64,000 nucleotides of DNA from Pseudarthrobacter sp. NIBRBAC000502770. Lineage in GTDB: Bacteria > Actinomycetota > Actinomycetes > Actinomycetales > Micrococcaceae. The stretch's first letter is position 1, and every line of letters begins with the position of its first letter. The notes under the pieces are model-generated. The model made no database searches. It saw nothing but the letters and a program-made list of their open reading frames with translations, and was not told where the DNA came from. The stretch spans positions 2,728,001 to 2,792,000 of the forward strand of contig NZ_CP041198.1 in NCBI RefSeq assembly GCF_006517815.1, written 5' to 3'. Below are positions 17,927 to 26,169 of this stretch, piece by piece. The position numbers were made by a program, and so were the translations under genes.

Positions 17927-19344
17927 GACTGCCTCCTCAGGGCAAGTTCAAGGTCGCGCTGCATGGATGCGAGGGCCTGCTTGAGCTGGTGCTCGTCCCC
18001 GCTGACGGCAAGGGAAACGTTCTTCATCAGGGCCGTTTCGACGGCGGCCTGCTGGGGCGGGGCCGGGATGGGGCCCGTGGTGGGGAACCGGTCCAGGGTG
18101 TCGTAGAAGACCTTCCAGTGGGCGGGACCCTTGCCGGCGTACAGCTGCTCGTTGACCATGGAACGGCGCGCCGGAGTGGTGACCGGGTTGGGGAAGATCA
18201 GTTCCATGGCCTCGCGGCTGGAGCTGAACTTGATCCATTCCCAGGCTGCGTCCTTGTCCCTGGCGGTCTTCATGATCGCGTAGCCGGCGGTGCCGAACTG
18301 GTGGCGCTGGGTCTTCCAGCGCGGGAAGAACTGGACGTCGAAGTCGTTGGCGCCCATGCCGGCTTCGTGAAGTCCCTGCACCCAGTAGCCGCCGGCGGGA
18401 GTGGTGCCGATCCGGTTGGAGGCGAACAGGCCCACCAGGGAACTGCCGCCGCCTTCTTCCGGCCGGACGCCCAGGCCGTCTTTGACCAGGCCCCGGAGGT
18501 AGTCGAAGGACTCAAACACGCGGTCGTCGTTGGCGTTCGGTTCCAGCCACTGGTACCCGCCGGAGCGGAGGCTCCGGGAGGGATCGTTGGCGTAGAAGCC
18601 GTCCCACAGCCAGTCGCCGCCCGCGGACCTGGTTTCCTTGAGGAAGCTGGTGTCGTTGGCGTAAAGCCACGGCACCACCCCGCCGAAGAGCCGGTTGGTC
18701 CAGTAGTAGGGCGTGAAGTCAGAGGTCCGGGCCTTCCGCATCGCGGCGAGGCTGTTGCGGAAATCGATGTGGGTCCAGTCGTCCGCGGGCCGGTCCAGGC
18801 CTGCCTGCGCGAAGGCGGCGGTGTTGTAGTACATGTTGGCCGCGTTCCAGTCCATGGGGAGCTGGTACAGGCTGCCCTTGTACATGAAGGCTTCCACCAG
18901 GCTGGGGTGGACGTCCTCGAAGAACTCGCGCATGTCCACGGCGTCGCGGCGGATGTACTCGTCCAGCGGGTGGGCAAGCTTTTCGGCGAACAGCTGGGCG
19001 CCCTCGGTGGCCACGTACACCACGTCCGGCGGGGTTCCGGCGGCCACCATGGTGAGGATCTTGGTGAAGAAGTCTTTCCAGTCCACGGCCTGGATGGCCT
19101 GGACCTTGACCCGGATGTCCGGGTGGAGGCGGGTGAATGCGTCGATGGCACGCTGGCGGGCGGCGGCGTCCGCGGCGGTGCCCATGATGGCGATGCTGAG
19201 GCTGTTGTCTCCGCGGCCCGGTATGTCCGTTCCGGAGAGCCGCGGCCACGACGCCACAGTTGCTCCGATGATTCCCGCGCCGAGGGCACCCAAGGCAGTA
19301 CGGCGGGTGATGTCCCGCAGCTGCCCGTCTATGGCTCCGGTCAT
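17923..19344 (-). CDS. Sugar ABC transporter substrate-binding protein with a Tat-type signal
   Basis: 473 aa, family-1 solute-binding protein: DAFTRLHPDIRVKVQAI, GTPPDVVYVATEG, AWEWIKFSSSREAMELIF and a C-terminal helix. The N terminus DITRRTALGALGAGIIGATV is a twin-arginine signal, and there is no lipobox cysteine after it, so membrane anchoring may be by an uncleaved helix or the protein may be soluble. AAGGA just before the ATG serves as ribosome site. First gene of the operon binding protein-permease-permease-GH32, with the LacI operators at its promoter. Confidence 0.82.
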   Translation of the reverse strand: MTGAIDGQLRDITRRTALGALGAGIIGATVASWPRLSGTDIPGRGDNSLSIAIMGTAADAAARQRAIDAFTRLHPDIRVKVQAIQAVDWKDFFTKILTMVAAGTPPDVVYVATEGAQLFAEKLAHPLDEYIRRDAVDMREFFEDVHPSLVEAFMYKGSLYQLPMDWNAANMYYNTAAFAQAGLDRPADDWTHIDFRNSLAAMRKARTSDFTPYYWTNRLFGGVVPWLYANDTSFLKETRSAGGDWLWDGFYANDPSRSLRSGGYQWLEPNANDDRVFESFDYLRGLVKDGLGVRPEEGGGSSLVGLFASNRIGTTPAGGYWVQGLHEAGMGANDFDVQFFPRWKTQRHQFGTAGYAIMKTARDKDAAWEWIKFSSSREAMELIFPNPVTTPARRSMVNEQLYAGKGPAHWKVFYDTLDRFPTTGPIPAPPQQAAVETALMKNVSLAVSGDEHQLKQALASMQRDLELALRRQS

Positions 19345-19356
19345 ATCCTTTTCCTT

Positions 19357-19404
19357 CCTAACACGTGTTAGGAACTGTAAATGACCGGCCTAACACGTGT
19401 CAAG
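19357..19404 (-). promoter_or_regulatory. Sugar-operon promoter with two LacI operators
   Basis: On the minus strand: -35 TTGACA (complement of 19398-19403), 18-bp spacer, -10 TACAGT (complement of 19374-19379). Operator 1, the perfect palindrome CCTAACACGTGTTAGG (19357-19372), covers the transcription start; operator 2, CCTAACACGTGTCAAG on the + strand (19389-19404), overlaps the -35. The operators are exactly 32 bp apart. Binding of the repressor would block both -35 recognition and initiation. Confidence 0.8.
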
Positions 19405-19448
19405 CATCACATCGAGGGGGCATCGCACTGCCCTGCCCTTAAAGCCGG

Positions 19449-19560
19449 AACGCCCCATCACCTCCTACCCTTAAAGCCGAAACGCCCCATCACCTCCTGC
19501 CGCAGCGGGCTGAAAGGTGATGGGGCGTCCGGGAAAATGCGCCTAAAGGTGATGGCGCGT
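19449..19560. repeat. Phased mirror-image repeat array, copy 2 (2 + 2 units)
   Basis: Forward cores ACGCCCCATCACCT at 19450-19463 and 19482-19495 (32 bp apart) and inverted cores AGGTGATGGGGCGT at 19515-19528 and AGGTGATGGCGCGT at 19547-19560 (32 bp apart). The two arms are in perfect register about one centre, with a 19-nt loop resembling that of copy 1 (CCTGCC ... GGGC/GGCCC ... GAA). It lies upstream of the sugar operon promoter and just after the PhoX stop codon. Confidence 0.9.
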
Positions 19561-19577
19561 CCGTGGTGGGCAGGCGG

Positions 19578-21644
19578 TTAGCCGCGGAACACCTGGACCA
19601 CTGAGGGACGGGGCGCGCGCACCTGGCCGGGGGCCGGCGTCGTGCCTGCCGGGACGTAGTCCGGGAAGAAGGAGTGCGGCGCCTCGAAGGTGCCTTCCTC
19701 GCCCGGGTGCTGCACGGATACGAAGACGGTGCGCTCGTCGTCGTGGATGACCGGGCCGCAGGTTTCGGCGTCGCGGGGAACGGAAAGGAACTGCTCCACC
19801 CTGCCGCGCTCGGCGCCGTCCAGGGTGACCTTGAAGAGGCCGTCGTTGTAGCCGATGCCGGAGGGGGCGCCGTCGGTGGAAATCCAGAGGTTGCCCACGG
19901 AGTCGAAGGCCACGTTGTCCGGGCAGGAGATGGGCGAGACTTTGTCCGCCGGGTAGCCGGAGAAGTAGGTGACATCGCCCTGCGCCGGATCGCCGCAGAC
20001 CATCAGGAGGGTCCAGTTGAACAGGGTGGAGGTCTGGTCACCGGTCTCGGTGATTTCCACGATGTGGCCGTCGCGGTTCTGCGTGCGCGGGTTGACCTCC
20101 GTGGCGCCTTCCTTGGTGCCGGTGCCGCGGTCCGAGTTGTTGGTGCAGACCACGTACACCTTGCCGGTGTGCAGGCTGGGCTGGACGTCCTCGCAGCGGT
20201 CCATCTTGGTGGGGCCCACCTTGTCCGCGGCCAGGCGGGTGTACACCAGGACCTCCTCGACGGACATGCCGGGGACTGCGGACTTGCCGCCGACCACCAG
20301 CGGCAGCCATTCGCCGGTGCCGTCGAATGCGCCGTCGGACGGGACCGCACCGGTACCCGTGATTTCGGCGGCCGGCGAGTTTCCGGTGAACTTGGCGACG
20401 TAGAGGTCGCCTTCGGAGAGCAGGTTCATGTTGTTCCTGCGGTCGCCTTCGACGTACTTGCCCTTGGAGACAAACTTGTAGAGGTAGTCGAACTTCTCGT
20501 CGTCGCCCATGTAGGCAACTACATGGCCGGATTCGGCCACGATCACGTTGGCGCCCTCATGCTTGAAGCGGCCCATCGCGGAGCGCTTCTTCGGGGTGGA
20601 GGTGGGGTCGAACGGGTCGACTTCCACGATCCAGCCGAAGCGGTTGGCCTCGTTCTCGTAGCCGGCATTGCGGGTGTCGAAGCGGGGGTCGTCCAGTTCC
20701 CACTTGCGGGCGGTGGGCTTGGCGGTGAGGCCGTAGCGCTTGTCGCTGGCCGACGTGCCGGCGGAGACGAAGTAGCCGTTGAAGTTTTCCTCGCCGGAAA
20801 GGATGGTGCCCCAGGGGGTGGTGCCGCCGGAGCAGTTGCCGAACGTGCCCTTAATGGCGCGGCCGGACGGGTCGGCCACGGTCTTCACCAGCGACGAGCC
20901 GGCAACGGGGCCGGTCAGTTCGTAGGTGGTGTCCGAAAGGTAGCGGCGGTTCAGCGGGGCGCCCTTGACGTAGCTCCACGGCTTGGTGGTGTTCTTGCGC
21001 TCGAGTTCCACCACGGCCAGGCCGTGCGCGGCGCGGCCGATAGCTCGGGTTTCCACCGGGTCGTAGCCGGCCGGGACCATGATGTTTTCGTTGGTGTACT
21101 CGTGGTTGGTGAACAGCACTGCGCGGCGGCCCTTGCTGCCCGGGATTTCCACGATGTCCGTGTAGTCGTTGTTGTAGCCGAACTGGCGGGCCTGGGCGGC
21201 AGCGGTCTGGTTGTTCAGGTCGAACTCGGGGGAATCGTTGAACAGCGGGTCGCCCCAGCGGATGATCGGCTGCCAGGTGAAGCCCTCCGGCACGGTGAAG
21301 GCGTCAACCGCTTTGTCCACGGGCTTGATGGCGGTGAACTGCAGCTTGGAGTTGCCGAAGCCTTCCTTGGCGGCCTTGGACAGGCCCGCGGCGGAGGCAG
21401 GCTCGGCGGAGCTTACGGCGGAACCGAGGGCGACGGCGAGCGCTCCGGCGGCGCCAAGGCCCAGGGCGGCGCGGCGGGACATGGTGGCGGAGGCGATGTC
21501 GCGGAAGTAGCTGTTGGAGCTGGTGTTGCAGACGTCGCCGGCGCAGGCGTTGTCGCACTTGAGCGCACAGGTGACAGGGCTGCGCTTGCCCTTGGTATGG
21601 CCGAGCATGGGCAGCAGGGTGAACTTGCGGGCAGTTTCAGACAT
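19578..21644 (-). CDS. phoX: PhoX-family alkaline phosphatase, Tat-exported
   Basis: 688 aa, normal for PhoX. The family's unusual N terminus is present: a Cys-containing leader (SPVTCALKCDNACAGDVC, about 22-39) ahead of a Tat signal MSRRAALGLGAAGALAVAL (55-73). Further signatures are NHEYTNENIM, CSGGTTPWGTILSGEENFNG and FGWIVEVDPFDP, with PDNVAFDSVGNLWISTDG near the C terminus. The enzyme releases phosphate from organic esters outside the membrane and uses Ca/Fe cofactors, as known for the family. A PHO-box-like sequence lies upstream. Monocistronic, ending next to repeat copy 2. Confidence 0.87.
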   Translation of the reverse strand: MSETARKFTLLPMLGHTKGKRSPVTCALKCDNACAGDVCNTSSNSYFRDIASATMSRRAALGLGAAGALAVALGSAVSSAEPASAAGLSKAAKEGFGNSKLQFTAIKPVDKAVDAFTVPEGFTWQPIIRWGDPLFNDSPEFDLNNQTAAAQARQFGYNNDYTDIVEIPGSKGRRAVLFTNHEYTNENIMVPAGYDPVETRAIGRAAHGLAVVELERKNTTKPWSYVKGAPLNRRYLSDTTYELTGPVAGSSLVKTVADPSGRAIKGTFGNCSGGTTPWGTILSGEENFNGYFVSAGTSASDKRYGLTAKPTARKWELDDPRFDTRNAGYENEANRFGWIVEVDPFDPTSTPKKRSAMGRFKHEGANVIVAESGHVVAYMGDDEKFDYLYKFVSKGKYVEGDRRNNMNLLSEGDLYVAKFTGNSPAAEITGTGAVPSDGAFDGTGEWLPLVVGGKSAVPGMSVEEVLVYTRLAADKVGPTKMDRCEDVQPSLHTGKVYVVCTNNSDRGTGTKEGATEVNPRTQNRDGHIVEITETGDQTSTLFNWTLLMVCGDPAQGDVTYFSGYPADKVSPISCPDNVAFDSVGNLWISTDGAPSGIGYNDGLFKVTLDGAERGRVEQFLSVPRDAETCGPVIHDDERTVFVSVQHPGEEGTFEAPHSFFPDYVPAGTTPAPGQVRAPRPSVVQVFRG

Positions 21645-21948
21645 GGGGAACCTTTCGAAGGAATGTCCTTGGGGTGCCCGATCACCCTTCCAGCCGCTTC
21701 CTAAGGAAACCCATCCATTTGATGAATCCAGGGTTAACCGCCCGTGACCTGCAGGAACGTTTCATCCGTCAATGCAGGTGGTACCGCCCCGTTCCGTGGG
21801 TTGGCTGAACATCCAACGGCTGCTTCCCGCTGGCGGTGGGCGGACTTAAAATTGGAGTGCTGGGCGGACGGCGCCAGCACAGGTTTGGCCGGACACGGCG
21901 CTGCAGGCGGCCCAAACACGTCACCCTGTCCAGAGCGGATGCCCCGGC
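21645..21948. other. Intergenic region between divergent phoX and hydrolase genes
   Basis: 304 bp without a gene. Apart from the PHO-box-like repeat (21717-21738) and the phoX ribosome site (AAGG, 5-8 nt before the ATG) I see no open frame with a credible start, and no strong hairpin. Confidence 0.5.
21717..21738 (-). promoter_or_regulatory. PHO-box-like direct repeat upstream of phoX
   Basis: On the minus strand two adjacent 11-mers, GTTAACCCTGG and ATTCATCAAAT, resemble the GTTCAYY-type direct repeats bound by actinobacterial PhoP. They lie 73 nt before the phoX start. The match is partial, so this is a suggestion from context. Confidence 0.3.
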
Positions 21949-23121
21949 ATGAGCACGAACAGACCTGTGTGGCGGCGGGCGGTCTTCGCCGCCGTCCTCG
22001 CCGTGACCGGCTGCACCTACACCCCGGACGAGCCCGTCCCCTCCCCAAGCTCCCCCAACCCCTTCGGTTCCCTTGAGAACCAGGTGAAGCTGTTCATGAA
22101 CGACGGCGCGGTGGCCACCGTCGTGCAGGTCAAATGGCCGGGAGGTGAGTGGTCCAAGGCCTTTGGCATGCGCGACCTTGAAACGAGGACCCCGGCACAG
22201 CCCACCGGCCGTGTGCAGATCGCCAGCGTCACCAAAACGATGACGGCCGTGGCAGTACTCAAACTCGTCGACGACCACCTCATCGGCCTGGACGACCCCG
22301 TAAACGATGTCATCCCCGGCTTCACAGCACTCAAGCCTCCGGGCCCCATCACCGTGAGACAGCTGCTCAGCCACACGTCTGGCATGCCGGAGGCCAACGA
22401 TGCGTTGCCGCGCGACGTCGACTTCCGCCCAAGTGTTTCCCGGACGATGACGATGGAGCGGGGTTTGCAGCTGGCCGGCACCCTCCCGTGGGATGGGTCC
22501 AGCGTCGGCTCCTTTAGGTACTCGAACACGAACTACCTCGCACTCGGCCTGCTCATCCAGGAACTGCGGCATAAGCCCTTCACCAGCGTCATGCGTGAGG
22601 AGATCTTTGGTCCGCTTGGTTTGAAGAGCACCACCCTGGACCACCTCGACCCGCTCGAATCCGGGCTTCTCCACGGCTATGTGACCCTCCGGGGTGAGCG
22701 GATCGATACCACTGACAACATCTTCAGTGCCGGTTCGCCGGCCGTGGGCGCCGTGTCGACAGTGGAGGACATGAACCACTTCATGGCGGCCCTTTTCCAG
22801 GGCCGGGCAATCTCCGCCGCGTCGTTGGGCGCGATGACGGCGAAGACCGTCTTCTCGCCGTACGGGCTGGGCCTCTGGGAACACGCAGATGGCTGCTCGC
22901 CCCAGCCGCGGTACGCGGGCAGGGGGCTCTTCTGGGATTATCAGACTGTGGCGGTCAGCAGCAGCGACGGGCGCTACCAGGCCTCGATGACCGTCACCAC
23001 CCCGCCGCTTCCGACAGAGCTGGAGGATGAGTCCACCCAGAACATGCGCGAACTCCTGGTCGGCCAAATCGAGTCAACCCTCAACGAGGCCCTCGACCGG
23101 CTGTGCGCGCCGGCCAAATGA
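21949..23121 (+). CDS. Serine hydrolase of the beta-lactamase/D-Ala-D-Ala carboxypeptidase fold, lipoprotein
   Basis: 390 aa. Signal with lipobox VTGC (Cys22), then a class C-type fold: SxxK in ASVTKT (Ser93, Lys96) and YxN in YSNTNY (Tyr191, Asn193), with VRQLLSHTSGMPE between them as in esterase-like members. The third KTG/HxG box is not convincing. Members act on cell-wall peptides or small esters; a true beta-lactamase role cannot be claimed. It stands alone, divergent from phoX. Confidence 0.75.
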   Translation: MSTNRPVWRRAVFAAVLAVTGCTYTPDEPVPSPSSPNPFGSLENQVKLFMNDGAVATVVQVKWPGGEWSKAFGMRDLETRTPAQPTGRVQIASVTKTMTAVAVLKLVDDHLIGLDDPVNDVIPGFTALKPPGPITVRQLLSHTSGMPEANDALPRDVDFRPSVSRTMTMERGLQLAGTLPWDGSSVGSFRYSNTNYLALGLLIQELRHKPFTSVMREEIFGPLGLKSTTLDHLDPLESGLLHGYVTLRGERIDTTDNIFSAGSPAVGAVSTVEDMNHFMAALFQGRAISAASLGAMTAKTVFSPYGLGLWEHADGCSPQPRYAGRGLFWDYQTVAVSSSDGRYQASMTVTTPPLPTELEDESTQNMRELLVGQIESTLNEALDRLCAPAK

Positions 23122-23155
23122 GGAAACACCACTCCCCGATTGGTGGCCGTCTTCC

Positions 23156-23398
23156 TCAACCCACGGGATGCCCGTGCGAGCAGTGGTCCTCCCCCGGCAG
23201 GATCTCGTGCCCCTGGATGCAGGTCCGTTGCGGGGCAAGGGGCCGGTCATGGCTGCTGAGGAAGATACTGCTGGAGGCGCGCTCGATGCCCTCGTCCTCC
23301 CGCCTCAGCCATTCCGCCAGGTGCAGCCGGTGATGCTCCCCGGAGTTTTCCCGCTTTTTCGATTCATCCGCCTGATGCCTGAAAGGTATCTTCACCAT
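23156..23398 (-). CDS. Small hypothetical protein with a Cys/His-rich C terminus
   Basis: 80 aa from ATG 23398: a basic/acidic helix-prone first half (HRLHLAEWLRREDEGIERAS) and a C terminus TCIQGHEILPGEDHCSHGHP, which looks like half of a zinc-binding finger (CxxGH...CxHGH). The frame continues upstream to 23515, but that part has no protein character. Ribosome site weak (AAGG 13 nt upstream). It lies convergent to the hydrolase gene, whose stop is 34 nt away. Confidence 0.4.
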   Translation of the reverse strand: MVKIPFRHQADESKKRENSGEHHRLHLAEWLRREDEGIERASSSIFLSSHDRPLAPQRTCIQGHEILPGEDHCSHGHPVG

Positions 23399-23556
23399 GG
23401 CACTCGCGACCTTAAGTAACGTCCCTGTTCGGTGCAGGGAGGAACCGGTGGAACCATGATAGGAGCCCCGCAACCCTCCGGCAATCACCCGCAGGACGCC
23501 ACCCTGCAGCGACATCCAATGCCGGCTAACTGCCCTTTGGGCGTGAAAACGGCAGC

Positions 23557-24597
23557 TTACTCAGCAGTCGCTGGGGTGAGGAGGGCGTGGACACGGCGGA
23601 GCCTGTCCAGCCACCAGTCCCGCCGGTCCGCGGGAGCCGCAAACCTTTCCAGCAGCCCGGCGTCGGCGGCCACGTCGCGGAGGCGGATGGCGCCGTCGTC
23701 GGCCACCAGGGGATCCAGGGTGACGTCGGATTCAAAAAGCGACACTGTGCCCAGGCCGCAGGCGTAGGGCAGGTCGGGCAGCGCGGCGGCCAGCGCCAGG
23801 CCGGCGCGGATGCCCACGGAGGTGTCAAGGGCGGAGCTGACGACGGCGGGGAGTCCTGCCTGTGCCACGATGTCCAGGGCGCGCCGCACTCCCCCGAGCG
23901 GCGCCACCTTGACCACGATCAGGTCCGCCGCGCCCGCCCGTGCCACCCGGAGGGGATCGGTTTCCTTCCGGACGCTCTCATCCGCCGCGATCAGCACCGG
24001 CGTCCCGGCCTCCTGCAACCGCCTCCGGACCTCGGCAAGGCCTTCGATGGAAGGCACCGGCTGCTCGGCGTACTCCAGCCCAACGGGCGCAAGCCGGGTC
24101 AACGCCTCCACGGCGCCGGCAACGTCCCACCCGCCATTGGCATCCACGCGGATGGCCGCATCCGGCAAAGCGGCGCGCACGGCACGCAGCCGGGATACGT
24201 CGTCGTCCAGTGACTGCCCCCGCTCCGCCACCTTGACCTTGACGGCGTCCACCCGGCCGAACCGTGCCAGCACATCCGGTACCCGGTCCGCGGCGACGGC
24301 GGGCACCGTGGCGTTGACCGGCACCGACGTCCGCACCGGGTCCGGGAACCCCTGCCATCCCGCCTCGATGGCCGCGGCCAGCCAGCGCGAGGCCTCGGCG
24401 TCGCCGTACTCCGGGAAGGGGCAGAACTCGCCCCAGCCCACGGGACCGCGCAGCAGGAGGGATTCGCGTTGCATGATGCCGCGGAACTTCACCCTCATGG
24501 GCAGGGTGACCACGTGGGCGTCAGCAAGCAATTCGTCGAGGGGCGGAACTGGCTGGGGCGTGCCATCGGGGGAAGGCGGAAAACCGGGGTTGGGCAT
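23557..24597 (-). CDS. menC: o-Succinylbenzoate synthase
   Basis: 346 aa enolase-superfamily enzyme. The catalytic pattern is intact: VKVKV with Lys120/Lys122, metal ligands Asp152 (VDANGGW), Glu178 (EYAEQP) and Asp206 (ADES), and Lys230 (VVKVAPLGGV). Spacing matches known MenC. It dehydrates SHCHC to o-succinylbenzoate in menaquinone synthesis. It follows corA with a 31-nt gap and may be carried on the exporter-regulator-corA transcript. The N-terminal 18 residues are Pro-rich and may not be needed. Confidence 0.87.
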   Translation of the reverse strand: MPNPGFPPSPDGTPQPVPPLDELLADAHVVTLPMRVKFRGIMQRESLLLRGPVGWGEFCPFPEYGDAEASRWLAAAIEAGWQGFPDPVRTSVPVNATVPAVAADRVPDVLARFGRVDAVKVKVAERGQSLDDDVSRLRAVRAALPDAAIRVDANGGWDVAGAVEALTRLAPVGLEYAEQPVPSIEGLAEVRRRLQEAGTPVLIAADESVRKETDPLRVARAGAADLIVVKVAPLGGVRRALDIVAQAGLPAVVSSALDTSVGIRAGLALAAALPDLPYACGLGTVSLFESDVTLDPLVADDGAIRLRDVAADAGLLERFAAPADRRDWWLDRLRRVHALLTPATAE

Positions 24598-24628
24598 GCC
24601 GCTTACTGTACGCGGCGGGCCGCGTGGT

Positions 24629-25645
24629 TCAGATCCATTTGTTGTGCTTGAACGCCAGGTAGAGGACCAGGCCCATGGCCACCATCAGGCCCAGCGCATA
24701 GGGGTAGCCGTAGGTCCAGGCCAGTTCGGGCATGTTGGTGAAGTTCATGCCGTAAATGGATGCCACCAGGGTGGGAGCGAACAGGATGGCAGCCCAGGAG
24801 GAGATGCGTTTGACCTGTTCGTTCTGTTCAAAGCTGGACTCGGTCATGCGCTGCATTTCATCGTTCTGGCGCTGGGCCACCAGGGCGGCGTTGACGGCCA
24901 GGGCGTTCTGCAGCAGGGCGCGGAAGGAGGCCACGCGTTCGTTGAGCCGGATGACATGGTCCAGGACATCCCGGTAGTGGTCCCGGAGTTCTGTTGCCTG
25001 GTCGCGGTCCGGAGTTCCGGCCATCAGGGCCTGCAGGATCCCGGCGAGCGGGCTGGTGGCCCGTTGGAAGGTGATGACCTGGCGGGACAGCTCGTAGATC
25101 CTGCGTGACACGTCGGGATCGGCCCCGAAGAGGTCGTCCTCGATTTCGTCGATGTCGTTCTCCAGGCCTGCCACCACGGGCTCGTATTCGTCCACCACCT
25201 GGTCCAGGATTCCGTAGAGCACCGCGTCGGGGCCCAGGGCCAGGAACTCCGGCATGGCCTCCATGCGGCGGCGGACTTTGGCCAGGTCCGGGGACTCTGC
25301 GTGACGGACGGTGACAACGTACTCATCGCCCACGAAGACGTGGATTTCGCCGAAGTCGACCTTCTCCACGTCGTCCCGGTACCTTGCGGGCCGCAGTACC
25401 AGGAACAAGCACTCGCCGTAGTGCTCCAGCTTGGCCCGCTGGTGGCCGGCGAGCGCGTCCTCGACGGCCAGGGCGTTGAGGTCGAATTCCTCGCCTACGG
25501 ACTGCAGTTCCTCAGGGTCGGGCCGGTAGAGGCCGATCCAGGCCATCCCCTCGCGCTGCCGGAGCAGGAAGTACGTCTCGTCGAGGTCTTCGGGGTCCTC
25601 GGTGCGGAGCCCGTTCACATATACCGCGTTGTCGATGATGGTCAC
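24629..25645 (-). CDS. corA: CorA-family magnesium/cobalt transporter
   Basis: 338 aa. Large soluble N-terminal domain (beta-rich then long helices, e.g. VVDEYEPVVAGLENDIDEIE) and two C-terminal membrane helices with the signature YGMNFTNMPELAW (about 298-310), ending in the basic KHNKWI. Forms a pentameric Mg2+ channel. It overlaps the stop of the GbsR/MarR gene by 4 nt (ATGA), an odd partner for an exporter regulator. Confidence 0.9.
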   Translation of the reverse strand: MTIIDNAVYVNGLRTEDPEDLDETYFLLRQREGMAWIGLYRPDPEELQSVGEEFDLNALAVEDALAGHQRAKLEHYGECLFLVLRPARYRDDVEKVDFGEIHVFVGDEYVVTVRHAESPDLAKVRRRMEAMPEFLALGPDAVLYGILDQVVDEYEPVVAGLENDIDEIEDDLFGADPDVSRRIYELSRQVITFQRATSPLAGILQALMAGTPDRDQATELRDHYRDVLDHVIRLNERVASFRALLQNALAVNAALVAQRQNDEMQRMTESSFEQNEQVKRISSWAAILFAPTLVASIYGMNFTNMPELAWTYGYPYALGLMVAMGLVLYLAFKHNKWI

Positions 25646-26169
25646 GGCGCCGCCTCCCGCTCATGCTCCCAGTCGTCCAGCAGGGCCGGCATCCGTGAGT
25701 TGAGGAACCGGTAGAACCGCGCCATGTCCGCCACGCGTGCCCGTGCCGGGGATCCTTCCGGGAGCGTTTCGGCGGTGGCATCCGTCAGTGCCGCAAGCTT
25801 GTCGTAAACCGGGCTGTTCCGCATGGACACCACGTACCACTCGTCTTCATGCAGCGCGTACAGGTCGCGGCGGCTGCCCGGCTGCGAGATCCGGTGCACG
25901 AAGCCCACCGTCTGCAGGTAGCGCACGGCGCCGGAGACTGCCGCCGCACTGGCGCCCAGCCGTTCCGACAGTTCTGCCGCGGTGAGGCTGCCCTGTTCCG
26001 AGGACACCAGCGCCAACAGCGTCCGGGCGGGCATCTTGGGGAACCCCGCCGCGGCGAACGCGGCGGCCGTCCGTTCGGCCGCAGCGGCGGTGGCATCCAC
26101 ACCGCGGGCACCCGCACCAGCGCCGCCCGTCAGCTCGTCCAGCGCCGCCACCTCGGCATCGGCGCTCAT
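25642..26169 (-). CDS. GbsR/MarR-family regulator of the ABC exporter
   Basis: 175 aa from ATG 26169 (the open frame runs to 26259 inside the permease). Winged helix: LTAAELSERLGASAAAVSGA then RYLQTVGFVHRISQPGSRRD and the typical LYALHEDEWYVV-type wing of GbsR-like proteins. The start overlaps the permease stop (ATGA). The palindrome TTCACAA-CT-TTGTGAA between the exporter ATPase and the MFS gene is its likely operator. Confidence 0.8.
   Translation of the reverse strand: MSADAEVAALDELTGGAGAGARGVDATAAAAERTAAAFAAAGFPKMPARTLLALVSSEQGSLTAAELSERLGASAAAVSGAVRYLQTVGFVHRISQPGSRRDLYALHEDEWYVVSMRNSPVYDKLAALTDATAETLPEGSPARARVADMARFYRFLNSRMPALLDDWEHEREAAP

Noticed and set aside
19674..21704. A 676-codon frame opposite phoX
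   Set aside because: Shadow of the PhoX gene; high third-position GC leaves long antisense frames in this genome.
22335..22365. A further copy of the phased repeat core (GGCCCCATCACC) in the hydrolase gene
   Set aside because: Only ten bases match, without partners at 32 bp, and it is within coding sequence.
21949..23121. Antibiotic-resistance beta-lactamase
   Set aside because: SxxK and YxN are present, but the KTG box is missing and the LSHTSG region is that of esterase/peptidase-like relatives.
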